A stretch of DNA of 64,000 bases, taken from NCBI RefSeq assembly GCF_900096915.1, contig NZ_FMYK01000001.1, forward strand, positions 434,001 through 498,000, written 5' to 3'. The DNA is from Acinetobacter marinus (GTDB lineage Bacteria; Pseudomonadota; Gammaproteobacteria; Pseudomonadales; Moraxellaceae). The notes beneath the pieces are model-generated. The model worked only from the letters and a program-made list of their open reading frames with translations. It was not told the origin of the DNA and ran no database searches. Below, one piece after another: positions 53,488-62,698 of this stretch (positions are counted from its first letter, which is position 1; every line of letters starts with the position of its first letter). The position numbers and the translations under genes were made by a program.

Positions 53488-54237
53488 TTAGATGACTTTC
53501 GCTTCGTTTTTCAATTTTTCTACAAGCTCATCAACAGACTTCACTTGTACGCCAGCTTTACGCTCTGCAGGTGGTTCAACCTTAACCGTTTTCAGGTTTG
53601 TACCCGCAGTCACGCCGTAATCTGCAAGCGTTTTAGTTTCAAGCGGTTTTTTACGAGCTTTCATGATGTTAGGCAATGCAGCATAACGTGGTTCGTTCAA
53701 ACGCAAGTCAGTGGTGATGATTGCAGGAAGTTGCAATTCAACAGTTTGTAGACCACCGTCGATTTCACGAGTCACTTGTACTTTACCGCCGTCCACTTTC
53801 ACTTCTGACGCAAAAGTACCTTGACCTGCGCCAAGTAAAGCGCCAAGCATCTGACCCACTTGGTTTGAGTCGTCATCAATCGCTTGTTTACCCAAAAGAA
53901 TCAATTCTGGTTTTTCAGCATCAACAACCGCTTTCAATGTTTTAGCAACTTCTAAAGCACCGATTTCATCCGTTGTTTCTACCAAGATGCCACGGTCTGC
54001 ACCAAGTGCCATTGCCGAACGAATTTGTTCTTGCGCTTCTTTAGGACCGATTGAAACCACAACGATTTCAGAAACAGTGCCTTTTTCTTTTAAGCGCACC
54101 GCTTCTTCAACAGCGATTTCACAGAATGGGTTGATCGACATTTTGACATTGGTCAAATCAACACCGCTATTGTCCGCTTTAACACGTACTTTCACGTTGG
54201 CATCTACCACACGTTTTACAGCAACAAGTGCCTTCAT
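53488..54237 (-). CDS. etfB: Electron transfer flavoprotein beta subunit
   Basis: Partner subunit binding AMP. The 249 residues begin MKALVAVKRVVDANVKVRV and contain NPFCEIAVEEAVRLKE, ADRGILVETTDE, LILLGKQAIDDDSNQVGQML, and the recognition-loop region LNEPRYAALPNIMKARKKPL. I use ATG 54237, which has a GAGGA ribosome site; the frame continues upstream without one. First gene of etfBA. Confidence 0.95.
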   Translation of the reverse strand: MKALVAVKRVVDANVKVRVKADNSGVDLTNVKMSINPFCEIAVEEAVRLKEKGTVSEIVVVSIGPKEAQEQIRSAMALGADRGILVETTDEIGALEVAKTLKAVVDAEKPELILLGKQAIDDDSNQVGQMLGALLGAGQGTFASEVKVDGGKVQVTREIDGGLQTVELQLPAIITTDLRLNEPRYAALPNIMKARKKPLETKTLADYGVTAGTNLKTVKVEPPAERKAGVQVKSVDELVEKLKNEAKVI

Positions 54238-54761
54238 GTAATTCCTCGGCTCTTTCAGATGAGAGTTTATAAAGTGTTGCACAATTGTGCGTTTGCACGG
54301 CAAACCACTTTGCTTAAAATTATCGTGCCTTATCTTGCATTGCATTGGGCAGTACGGTCAAGTCACAAAAAGGCGCTTGATGTAAAAAGACGTAAAAAAA
54401 TACCTGCTGAATTGACTGATTTGACAGGAAATTCAGTAGAAAATGGTCAAAATTTCCATATTTTTAAAGTATCAGGAAGACTGATATTTATTCAGAATTG
54501 ATCATTAACCTGCCACTACAACGTCCATTTCTAAAAATTTTCAGTTCAATTAATGGGAATTTATTTATATTTTTCAGTAAAGTAGATAAATCCAAAGTTT
54601 TAAAAAATTATATCAATACAAAGTTTGAGCACTACAAAAATTTTCACTCATCAGTTTTACCCATATCATGACTCAATAATCGTGATCATTGGGTCATGAC
54701 TAATGCGTCACATTCTCAATATGTGTTTGCCGAATTATCAAGCAACGATATGCGAGTTTTT
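54238..54761. other. 524-base gap with an imperfect 12-bp inverted repeat
   Basis: Non-coding between the divergent ends of etfB (start) and the HD gene (stop). It must carry the etfBA promoter. The only clear structure is TCATGACTCAAT (54666-54677) and ATTGGGTCATGA (54688-54699), one mismatch on DNA, around a ten-base spacer. This is closer to the HD gene 3' end than to etfB. No T-run, so an operator or weak 3' hairpin are both possible. Confidence 0.45.
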
Positions 54762-55325
54762 TCACCACTTCATCATCGGTAGTGGGTTCAGTGGTGATTT
54801 CGGCAAATTTTTGAGTGTCAGTTCGACCAGACGTTGATGAAATCCTGCATTTGGAAAGTGTTGTTTTAAATATTTAATGGTTTGTTTCGGCACACCTGAA
54901 CGCACTAAACCAAGTGAAAAGTCAGCTAAATCTGCTTTGCGGAAAATCTCGACCAATGGATATTGCGGGTACTGCGTTGTGGTGATCTTATGATGTTCTA
55001 ATATCATCACACGAATTTCATCTGACCAATGTGCTTTATCTTGCACTGACAAATACGCCATCATCGGTGGAATGCTCGGTTCGAGATAATCAATGGTGTT
55101 TGCCGTCCAGATGCCAATATCATGAAAAGCAGCTGCGATAGCGATCTTTTCAATGACATCTACATCGATCGTGTTTTCTTGCTGTGAAAGCAATGCCAAA
55201 CAACAACCTGCCATACGAATACAATGATTTTGATAACCGACAAAGTCTTTGCCGATAATGTCTCGATAGTTTTCTAGAATGCTTTGAATCAATTTCCGAC
55301 ATTGTTCGAATTGTTGCATATTCAT
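54762..55325 (-). CDS. HD-domain protein, probable phosphohydrolase
   Basis: 187 residues of the HD superfamily. The first His lies in GYQNHCIRMAG and the HD pair in IAAAFHDIGIWTANT, with a later ILEHHK and a KADLADFS Asp, giving a full H...HD...D metal set. The closest style is small HD hydrolases acting on nucleotides or phosphate esters; substrate unknown. I start at ATG 55325 (MNMQQFEQC) with an AGGA ribosome site. It follows xerC by 49 bases on the same strand. Confidence 0.8.
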   Translation of the reverse strand: MNMQQFEQCRKLIQSILENYRDIIGKDFVGYQNHCIRMAGCCLALLSQQENTIDVDVIEKIAIAAAFHDIGIWTANTIDYLEPSIPPMMAYLSVQDKAHWSDEIRVMILEHHKITTTQYPQYPLVEIFRKADLADFSLGLVRSGVPKQTIKYLKQHFPNAGFHQRLVELTLKNLPKSPLNPLPMMKW

Positions 55326-55374
55326 GGCGATATTCCTGCTGAAATTGGCTGTGAATGTATAAAGAAAATGAAAG

Positions 55375-56301
55375 TTAAGTCTTTTTTGCTCTAGGATGGG
55401 ATTGATCGTAAATCTTCGCCAAATGTTCAAAATCCAAATGCGTATAGACCTGCGTGGTACTGAGATCACTATGTCCGAGCATCTCTTGCACCGCACGTAG
55501 ATCACCACTCGCCGAGAGCAGATGACTAGCAAAACAATGCCGTAATAAATGTGGATGCAAATCAGCACTTAGCCCTGCACGTTGCGCCTGCTGTTTGACT
55601 CGATTTTGTACCTGACGATCGGAGATTTGCTGACCATTTTGTGAGATAAAAACGAAATGATGATCAACTGGCTTTTGCAATCGTACAGTCAACCATAGTT
55701 TTAATGCTTGATCTGCCTTTTGCCCAAAGGGAATCACTCGGGTTTTGTTCCCCTTACCTGTCACTCGGATCAATTGCTCTGACCAAGCAATGTCATTCAG
55801 TTTTAATTCAACTAGCTCGTGTAGACGCAAACCACTGGAATAAAGTAATTCGAGCATGGCTTTATCACGAGCCCACAACCATTGTTGTTTCTCCGTACTT
55901 GGCACAGGCTGATCAAGCAATTGTTGAATATTTTCAGGAGATAACATGCCTGGAAGTGGTCGAGGTTGACGTTTGATTTTAAAATCTTGAATCTGTGCAT
56001 TGTCATGCACGCCTTGATTTTGTAACCATTGCATAAACTGACGAATCGCTGATAAAGCACGTTGCATGCTTTGATTCGACCAGTTCTTTTGTTCAACGCA
56101 ATAACTTAAATATTGCCGTAGATCAGACAATTCCACATCTTGAATCTGAATCTGCTGTTCAAGACAATAGTGCAGAAAACTCTGCACATCACGGTGATAG
56201 GCTTCGATGGTATTTTGAGAATGTTGTTGAACGGATAAAACATCTAACCAATCAAAAAGATATTGATTGATATTGTGTTGATTTGATTGAATTGTATTCA
56301 T
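55375..56301 (-). CDS. xerC: Tyrosine recombinase XerC
   Basis: Site-specific recombinase that, with XerD, resolves chromosome dimers at dif. The 308 residues have the N-terminal SAM-like domain and catalytic residues in order: Arg in YSSGLRLHELVEL, Lys in the beta-hairpin VTGKGNKTRVIPFG, His-x-x-Arg in HPHLLRHCFASHLL, His in LGHSDLSTTQ, and Tyr in VYTHLDFEHL. Normal length. A toxin-antitoxin pair sits immediately upstream in place of direct linkage to dapF. Confidence 0.94.
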   Translation of the reverse strand: MNTIQSNQHNINQYLFDWLDVLSVQQHSQNTIEAYHRDVQSFLHYCLEQQIQIQDVELSDLRQYLSYCVEQKNWSNQSMQRALSAIRQFMQWLQNQGVHDNAQIQDFKIKRQPRPLPGMLSPENIQQLLDQPVPSTEKQQWLWARDKAMLELLYSSGLRLHELVELKLNDIAWSEQLIRVTGKGNKTRVIPFGQKADQALKLWLTVRLQKPVDHHFVFISQNGQQISDRQVQNRVKQQAQRAGLSADLHPHLLRHCFASHLLSASGDLRAVQEMLGHSDLSTTQVYTHLDFEHLAKIYDQSHPRAKKT

Positions 56302-56328
56302 TATGGGTTCAACAAAAGATGCATGGCG

Positions 56329-56601
56329 CTAAGGATACAACTTTCTTGTGTGTATCACACTGAGTATAGAAATAACATCTGTCACTTCATAGGTTAACCA
56401 ATAATTCGGATGGACTAACAATTCCCTTGTTCCTAGTGCTCGCCCAGCAATCCCCATATATGGATGATCAGATAATTTCTGAGCAGATTGAAAAACATGG
56501 TCTTCAAATTGATACGCTGATACAGGATGAAATTCAAAAATATATTGAATAATTAAGTCTAAGTCTTCTAAAGCATCTTCTGTCCAATCAACGATGAGCA
56601 T
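56329..56601 (-). CDS. RelE/ParE-superfamily toxin (ParE2-like)
   Basis: 90 residues from ATG 56601 (MLIVDWTEDALEDLDL). ParE hallmarks: W-x-x-x-A-x-x-DL near the start, IIQYIFEFHPVSA, LSDHPYMGIAGRALGTREL, and the final strand ISILSVIHTRKLYP. The start lies inside the antitoxin gene (14-base overlap), typical of co-translated pairs. ParE toxins mostly inhibit gyrase; toxicity is not proven here. xerC begins 27 bases after its stop. Confidence 0.85.
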   Translation of the reverse strand: MLIVDWTEDALEDLDLIIQYIFEFHPVSAYQFEDHVFQSAQKLSDHPYMGIAGRALGTRELLVHPNYWLTYEVTDVISILSVIHTRKLYP

Positions 56602-56776
56602 TGGCTTCTCGTTGCTCACGACGCTTCTTAAAGCGTGCTACAACTTCATCATGCGGTATTCTTGGACGCGTATCTGCTTTTGCTTTCTCAACTTTAGTAA
56701 TAAACCACGCATTATATCGTGCTTCATGTTCTGCACTTTCAAACTCAGAAACAATCGGATCAAATTTTTTATTCAT
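56588..56776 (-). CDS. PaaA2-like antitoxin
   Basis: 62 residues from ATG 56776 (MNKKFDPIVSEF), preceded by AGGCAGG. The pattern PIVSEFESAEHEARYNAWF, then DTRPRIPHDEVVARFKKR, resembles PaaA2 and related stability-determinant antitoxins that pair with ParE2. It is short, charged and probably partly disordered, and no third regulator gene (as in paaR2-paaA2-parE2) is present. The palindrome GCATTAATGC at 56855-56864 upstream could be an operator. Confidence 0.8.
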   Translation of the reverse strand: MNKKFDPIVSEFESAEHEARYNAWFITKVEKAKADTRPRIPHDEVVARFKKRREQREANAHR

Positions 56777-56929
56777 CTGTACCTGCCTCACATGATCAAA
56801 CACCTATTATTTAGTGTAGCAGGATTTGTGTATTTTATAAGCTAAATTTGTTCAGCATTAATGCAAATACACAAACCCAAAGGCACTAAAAAACAGGAGC
56901 TTTATCTTGGCTGAGTTATCCCTGACAAT

Positions 56930-57772
56930 TTAACTTTGAAAATAACGCAAATCAAAACGCCCTTCGTAGACTGTCGCCGTCGGTCCAGTCATCCATACAG
57001 GCTCGCCTTCAGTCCATGCAATATTGAGCATGCCACCTGCCAGTTCAATATCGACATTATTGTCGAGTAAGCCACGACGAATACCACTCACCACTGCTGC
57101 ACATGCACCCGTACCGCACGCCAATGTTTCACCAACACCACGCTCATAGACACGTAAACGTGCTTTATTACGTGAAATGACTTGTAAAAATCCTGCATTG
57201 ACTCGCTCAGGGAAACGCTCATGCGCCTCAACCTGAGGACCAATCGTTGCGACATTAGCAGTCAACACGTCATCGACCAAAGTCACTGCATGCGGATTGC
57301 CCATATTTACTACATCAATGCTGATCTCAGCATCTTTGAGTTGGAGTGAATATAATTCTTCAGCTTTTTCTGCTTGGAATGGGATTTGTTCAGGCAAAAA
57401 TTTTGGCTGTCCCATATTGACGCGCACCCAACCATTGGCACCAAGCTCAGGCTCGACAATGCCTGATTTGGTTTGCACACGGATTTTGGTTTTATAGGTC
57501 AGTTGCTGTTCATAAACAAAACGGGCAAAACAGCGCACGCCGTTACCACATTGCTCAACTTCCGAGCCATCACTATTAAAAATACGATATTTAAAATCCG
57601 CTGTCGGGTCTTCTGGTGGCTCAACAATCAATAATTGATCAAAACCAATCCCAAAATGACGATCTGCCATGCGCTGAATCGTCACGGTGTCCAAATAAGC
57701 ACGTTGACGTACCAAGTCAATCACCACAAAGTCATTACCTAGACCATGCATTTTGCTGTATTGTAAAATCAT
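56930..57772 (-). CDS. dapF: Diaminopimelate epimerase
   Basis: Converts LL- to meso-diaminopimelate for lysine and peptidoglycan. The 280 residues have both catalytic Cys: EQCGNGVRCFARF and ETLACGTGACAAVV. Further signatures are KMHGLGNDFVVID and VNMGNPHAV. Starts 21 bases after the lysA stop, so lptM-lysA-dapF form a unit. Confidence 0.96.
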   Translation of the reverse strand: MILQYSKMHGLGNDFVVIDLVRQRAYLDTVTIQRMADRHFGIGFDQLLIVEPPEDPTADFKYRIFNSDGSEVEQCGNGVRCFARFVYEQQLTYKTKIRVQTKSGIVEPELGANGWVRVNMGQPKFLPEQIPFQAEKAEELYSLQLKDAEISIDVVNMGNPHAVTLVDDVLTANVATIGPQVEAHERFPERVNAGFLQVISRNKARLRVYERGVGETLACGTGACAAVVSGIRRGLLDNNVDIELAGGMLNIAWTEGEPVWMTGPTATVYEGRFDLRYFQS

Positions 57773-57793
57773 GCATTACTCCTTTGACTTTGT

Positions 57794-59074
57794 TTAAATA
57801 TCAGATGCTGTGACTTGTTCAGACGACTGCTCAGGTAAAAGTCGTTCATTCGCCCATAATGATTCAATGCTTTCACGCTCACGAATTAAATAAGACTGCT
57901 CACCATCGACCATCACTTCCGCTGCACGCCCACGACTATTGTAATTCGAACTCATCACAAAGCCATACGCTCCCGCACCTTGCACAGCCAAGATATCATT
58001 TTCTTGCAAAGCAAGCGCACGATCTTTACCGAGAAAATCACCAGTTTCACAGATTGCACCGACAATGTCCCATTGTTTAGTCTCTATCGTCTGACTTGGG
58101 GTCACGGATTCAATGTTCATCCATGCTTCATACAATGACGGACGAATTAAATCATTCATCGCTGCATCGACAATGGCAAAGTTACGATGATTGGTTGGTT
58201 TGAGTAAATCCACTTTGGTTAGCAATACGCCTGCATTGGCACTAATACTGCGCCCTGGCTCCATATAGACTTTTAGCCCAAGCTGTTCGAGTTTTGGGCG
58301 CATGGCATTGGCATATTCTGCAAAGCTCGGTGGCGTTTCATCTTTATAGACCACACCTAGACCACCACCAATATCAATGTGTTCGATATTAATCCCGAGT
58401 GTTTTAAGTTGTGCAATCATTTCAATGACACGATCGAGCGCATCAACAAATGGCTGTGTTTCAGTGAGTTGTGAACCGATATGACAGTCGATACCGACAA
58501 TATTCAAATGCGACAAACTCGCCGCATATTGATAAGTTTCATACACACTATCACTTGGAATACCGAATTTATTTTCTTTCAGTCCTGTAGAAATATACGG
58601 ATGAGTATTGGCATCCACATCAGGATTGACACGTAATGAAACTGGTGCTTTTTTGCCCACACGTGCAGCGACTTTTTCAATGCGATCAAGCTCTGCATAA
58701 GATTCGACATTAAAACAAGCAATGCCTACTTCTAAGGCTTTCTCAATATCCGCTTCAGATTTACCCAACCCTGAAAACACGATTTTTGCAGGATCACCGC
58801 CAGCCGCCAAGACACGCGCCAACTCGCCACCTGTGACGATATCAAAGCCTGCACCGAGTTTTGCCAAGACATTGAGCACTGCAATATTGGAGTTGGATTT
58901 CACCGCAAAGCAAATCTGATGATCAATAAAATCAAACGCCTGATCCAAATCTTGATAATGCTTGGTCAAAGCCGATTTTGAATAGACATAAAGCGGTGTG
59001 GCATATTGCGCTGCCAAATCTTCGAGGGAACACTGCTCTGCATGGAGCACGCCAGCTTGACGGGTAAAACTCAT
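57794..59074 (-). CDS. lysA: Diaminopimelate decarboxylase
   Basis: PLP enzyme for the last step of lysine synthesis. The 426 residues show the PLP Lys in CFAVKSNSNIAVL, and GIDCHIGSQLTE, GGGLGVVY, MEPGRSI and GAICETGDFLGKDR. Length is normal. Ribosome site AAAGGA. Between lptM and dapF. Confidence 0.96.
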   Translation of the reverse strand: MSFTRQAGVLHAEQCSLEDLAAQYATPLYVYSKSALTKHYQDLDQAFDFIDHQICFAVKSNSNIAVLNVLAKLGAGFDIVTGGELARVLAAGGDPAKIVFSGLGKSEADIEKALEVGIACFNVESYAELDRIEKVAARVGKKAPVSLRVNPDVDANTHPYISTGLKENKFGIPSDSVYETYQYAASLSHLNIVGIDCHIGSQLTETQPFVDALDRVIEMIAQLKTLGINIEHIDIGGGLGVVYKDETPPSFAEYANAMRPKLEQLGLKVYMEPGRSISANAGVLLTKVDLLKPTNHRNFAIVDAAMNDLIRPSLYEAWMNIESVTPSQTIETKQWDIVGAICETGDFLGKDRALALQENDILAVQGAGAYGFVMSSNYNSRGRAAEVMVDGEQSYLIRERESIESLWANERLLPEQSSEQVTASDI

Positions 59075-59140
59075 TTAAAAATCCTTTAGATGCAAAATCT
59101 ACTTCACACAAAATCCACTTCACAGAACAGCGTTGATCAG

Positions 59141-59419
59141 TTATTCAGCGCCATTCGGCAGGCTTGGATCAGCTTGCAAAAACACTTTGTCTTCGACTTG
59201 CTCTACGGCTTGGTCATGATCAGCTTGCGATGAAGTCTGTTGCGCTTGAGCCGTGCTACTATTTTCAGCATGGTTCTGTTTATACAACAAATAATTCGAG
59301 CGCTTATCCATATTCGGATCAGATGGCAACATCAGTGGTCCAGATTGACCACAGGCTGTCAAATGAGACAAAAGCAAAACAGAAGCCAGTGAAAATAAGG
59401 TGATTTTGATGATTTGCAT
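59141..59419 (-). CDS. lptM: Lipoprotein LptM (YifL-like)
   Basis: Small lipoprotein of 92 residues with signal LFSLASVLLLSHL, lipobox LTAC, and the LptM hallmark CGQSGPLMLP directly after the lipidated Cys. In E. coli LptM helps mature the LptD-LptE translocon. The C-terminal part is Gln/Ser/Glu/Asp-rich low complexity and longer than in E. coli. First gene of the lysine-end cluster. Confidence 0.85.
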   Translation of the reverse strand: MQIIKITLFSLASVLLLSHLTACGQSGPLMLPSDPNMDKRSNYLLYKQNHAENSSTAQAQQTSSQADHDQAVEQVEDKVFLQADPSLPNGAE

Positions 59420-59732
59420 CGGGTAAATCGCTAAAAATAATGATTATTGGAAGTATAGCTTGAAATGCCCGCAGAAATACAGCACTGCACTAAGGCAATC
59501 GTATGAACAATTTCGGTGCGTTGTGGTCAATGCTAAGCATTTCATTTATAAAACATAATTCATTGAATTAAATATTGATCAAAATTTATCAAACCTAAAC
59601 TCAAAAATGGATAATTTCACAGCAATTTCAGCTTTTTTTAATTTAAATGCGTAGAAAGTTCTGGCATGTGCCTTGCTAGTGGATGTATAAGTCAATATGC
59701 TCAACCTGTTTTTAAGAGGAAAATAAAATCAT
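59420..59732. other. Gap between lptM and the symporter gene
   Basis: About 313 AT-rich bases between divergent genes, holding both promoters. I see no hairpin or riboswitch-like block. A ribosome site (AAGAGGAAA) precedes the symporter gene. Confidence 0.5.
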
Positions 59733-61088
59733 ATGGAAGAATTACAAAGTTTTTTTAAAGTCTTAAGTGATTTCGTTTGGGGCCCGCCAATGTTGATTCT
59801 GTTGGTCGGTACGGGCGTTTACCTCACCTTAAGATTGCTCTTTCTACAAATTCGTTTATTACCGTTGGCTTTCAAACAGGTGTTTGGACGTCATGATGGT
59901 GCCAAAGGTGCCTCTGGCGATATTTCGCAGTTTGGTGCGTTAATGACGGCATTGGCTGCAACCATCGGTACGGGTAACATCGCAGGTGTTGCAACCGCAT
60001 GTGCGCTCGGCGGTCCTGGTGCGGTATTTTGGATGTGGCTCACTGCGCTATTCGGTATGGCGACCAAATATGCCGAAGGTGTATTGGCAGTGAAATTCCG
60101 TGTACAAAATGAAAAAGGCGAAATGTCAGGCGGTCCGATGTACTACATCGAACGTGGTCTAAAATGGAAATGGTTGGCGGTGCTGTTTGCCCTATTCGGT
60201 ACGCTAGCATCTTTCGGGATCGGCAGTTCAGTACAGTCCAATACCGTGGCACTTGCTGTAGAAAACAGCTTCGGCGTGCAGACTTGGGTCGTTGGTGTGG
60301 TGATTACTGCACTGTCTGCATTGGTGATCTTGGGCGGGATTAAGTCTATTGCCAAAGCATCGACTTTCATCGTGCCATTTATGGCGATCATCTATGTACT
60401 TGGTGGCTTGGCAATTATCTTCATGCATGCTGATTTGATCATTCCTGCATTTAAATTAATCTTTAGCGATGCCTTTACTGGTCAAGCGGTGGCTGGTGGT
60501 GCAATTGGTGCGGTAATTCGTTACGGTGTGGCACGTGGGGTATTCTCAAATGAAGCAGGTATGGGTTCTGCGCCAATCGCTGCTGCTGCTGCCAAAACTG
60601 ACCACCCTGTCCGTCAAGGTTTAGTTTCGATGACAGGTACATTTATTGATACCATCATCGTCTGTACCATTACAGGTTTGGTGTTGGTCATGGCATTTAT
60701 GATCAATGACAGTAGCTTTATGGAAAAATCTGGTGCGGTACTCACCACCGACTCCTTCAATCAATTGCTGCCTGGATTTGGTGGCTGGATCGTGACTTTC
60801 GGTATTATCTTCTTTGCCTATTCGACCATTCTGGGTTGGTGCTATTACGGTGAGAAATGTGCAACTTACCTCTTCGGCGAAAAGTTTGTGATCATCTACC
60901 GTCTAATCTACATTGCGACCATCTTCATTGGTACTGTAGCAACACTCGACTTGGTATGGCTGATGGCAGATACCTTCAACGGTCTAATGGCAGCACCAAA
61001 CTTGATCGCTCTACTGTTGTTATCGGGCATCGTAGTGAAACAAACCAAAGAATTCTTGGCGAAGCGTAAGGCTGGTGAGTTGTACTAA
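59733..61088 (+). CDS. Sodium:alanine/glycine symporter (AGCS family)
   Basis: Inner-membrane transporter of 451 residues with about 11 hydrophobic segments. AGCS signatures: ALAATIGTGNIAGVATA, GPGAVFWMWLTALFGMATKY, GGPMYYIERG, and VFSNEAGMGSAPIAAAAAKTDHP (motif split as FSNEAGMGSAPIAA). The end GIVVKQTKEFLAKRK is cytoplasmic. It imports alanine or glycine with Na+. Followed by a strong terminator. Confidence 0.93.
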   Translation: MEELQSFFKVLSDFVWGPPMLILLVGTGVYLTLRLLFLQIRLLPLAFKQVFGRHDGAKGASGDISQFGALMTALAATIGTGNIAGVATACALGGPGAVFWMWLTALFGMATKYAEGVLAVKFRVQNEKGEMSGGPMYYIERGLKWKWLAVLFALFGTLASFGIGSSVQSNTVALAVENSFGVQTWVVGVVITALSALVILGGIKSIAKASTFIVPFMAIIYVLGGLAIIFMHADLIIPAFKLIFSDAFTGQAVAGGAIGAVIRYGVARGVFSNEAGMGSAPIAAAAAKTDHPVRQGLVSMTGTFIDTIIVCTITGLVLVMAFMINDSSFMEKSGAVLTTDSFNQLLPGFGGWIVTFGIIFFAYSTILGWCYYGEKCATYLFGEKFVIIYRLIYIATIFIGTVATLDLVWLMADTFNGLMAAPNLIALLLLSGIVVKQTKEFLAKRKAGELY

Positions 61089-61114
61089 GCCAAAATGCTC
61101 AAGATGGTAAAAAT

Positions 61115-61148
61115 AAAAACCTGTTGGATTCGTCCAGCAGGTTTTTTT
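61115..61148 (+). terminator. UUCG-tetraloop terminator after the symporter gene
   Basis: Left arm CCTGTTGGA and right arm TCCAGCAGG pair (one G-U) around TTCG, flanked by A- and T-runs, 26 bases after the stop. Confidence 0.92.
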
Positions 61149-61280
61149 ATACGTCGAATAATCCACTTCACGACTTAGATTGTCGCAATACAACGCCTAT
61201 CGCCATTTTCACTTTGGCAAGCTCTCCAATTCTCCTTATAATCAACACAAATACATTCGCCTTAAATACTGATTTTTCCT

Positions 61281-62669
61281 ATGAGTAAAGCCAAAACTGT
61301 CTATCGCTGTGAGCATTGTGGTACCGATCACCCCAAATGGGCAGGACAATGTTCTGATTGTGGCGAGTGGAACAGTTTGGTCGAAACCACGCTGGAATCC
61401 ACCACTGCACATCGTGGCAAATCAGGCATTAAAACTGGTGGTTATGCAGGTCAAAACTCCAGTGTCACCACGCTCGATCAAGTACAAGTCAGCTATGAAT
61501 CCCGTACCACCACAGGCATTGGCGAGTTTGATCGGGTGCTAGGTGGCGGTCTAGTCACTGGCTCAGTAGTACTGATCGGCGGTGATCCCGGTATCGGTAA
61601 ATCCACCATTCTCCTGCAAACTGCGACCTATATGGCAGGACAACAGTCTGCGCTGTATATCACAGGTGAAGAATCCTTATCGCAAGTGGCACTTCGTGCT
61701 AAGCGTTTAGACTTGCCAACGAATGCGCTGAAAGTCATGGCGGAAACTTGTGTGGAGCGTATCTGCGAAGTGTTGGTGCAAGAGCGCCCGCAAATGGCTG
61801 TGCTCGATTCAATTCAAACCCTATTTACCGAAACCATCCAATCTGCACCGGGAGGCGTATCGCAGATTCGTGAGTCGGCAGCGATTCTCACCCGTTTTGC
61901 CAAACATACTGGCACCTCGCTATTTATCGTCGGTCATGTGACTAAGGAAGGTTCGCTGGCAGGACCTCGTGTGCTTGAGCATATGGTCGATTGCGTGCTT
62001 TATTTTGAGGGGCAATCCGACTCACGCTATCGCATGATCCGTGCGGTGAAAAACCGTTTTGGCGCAGTCAATGAGCTTGGCGTATTTGGCATGACCGATA
62101 AAGGCTTAAAAGAAGTCGCTAATCCATCGGCAATTTTCTTGAGTCGCTATGACGAAGCAATCCCGGGTTCGATCGTCATGGTCAGCCGTGAAGGCACACG
62201 CCCACTGTTGGTTGAAGTGCAAGCCTTAGTCGATGATGCGCATGGACAGCCTCGTCGTGTGGCACTTGGTTTGGAACAGAACCGATTGTCAATGCTCCTT
62301 GCGGTGATGCATCGTCATGGCGGTGTGCAAATGGTCGGGCAAGATGTGTATGTCAATATCGTCGGTGGTTTAAAGATTACCGAAACAGGTTCGGACTTAG
62401 CCGTACTGCTCGCCTGTGCATCGAGCTTACGAGGCAAAGCACTTCCACAACATTTGGCTGTATTTGGGGAAGTTGGCTTATCAGGGGAAATTCGCCCTGT
62501 ACCGAATGGTCAAGAGCGATTAAAAGAAGCGCAAAAACATGGCTTTAAAACGGTGATCGTGCCTCGTGGCAATGCACCGCAACAATCTATTAAAGGTTTA
62601 AATGTGATTGCAGTCGCACGGTTGCATGAAGCCTTAGATGCCGCCATGCAACTTGCCGATGAAAGCTAG
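61281..62669 (+). CDS. radA: DNA repair protein RadA
   Basis: RecA-related helicase-like protein that processes recombination branch structures. The 462 residues show the N-terminal four-Cys zinc finger (CEHC and CSDC, residues 10-30) and Walker A GGDPGIGKST. The RadA motif KNRFGAVNELGVFGM and the C-terminal Lon-protease-like domain (DVYVNIVGGLKITETGSDLA, FGEVGLSGEIRPV) follow. Normal length. Convergent with the YcaO gene. Confidence 0.96.
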   Translation: MSKAKTVYRCEHCGTDHPKWAGQCSDCGEWNSLVETTLESTTAHRGKSGIKTGGYAGQNSSVTTLDQVQVSYESRTTTGIGEFDRVLGGGLVTGSVVLIGGDPGIGKSTILLQTATYMAGQQSALYITGEESLSQVALRAKRLDLPTNALKVMAETCVERICEVLVQERPQMAVLDSIQTLFTETIQSAPGGVSQIRESAAILTRFAKHTGTSLFIVGHVTKEGSLAGPRVLEHMVDCVLYFEGQSDSRYRMIRAVKNRFGAVNELGVFGMTDKGLKEVANPSAIFLSRYDEAIPGSIVMVSREGTRPLLVEVQALVDDAHGQPRRVALGLEQNRLSMLLAVMHRHGGVQMVGQDVYVNIVGGLKITETGSDLAVLLACASSLRGKALPQHLAVFGEVGLSGEIRPVPNGQERLKEAQKHGFKTVIVPRGNAPQQSIKGLNVIAVARLHEALDAAMQLADES

Positions 62670-62698
62670 CCAATCAATTCCGTTGCATCTTCCGATTA

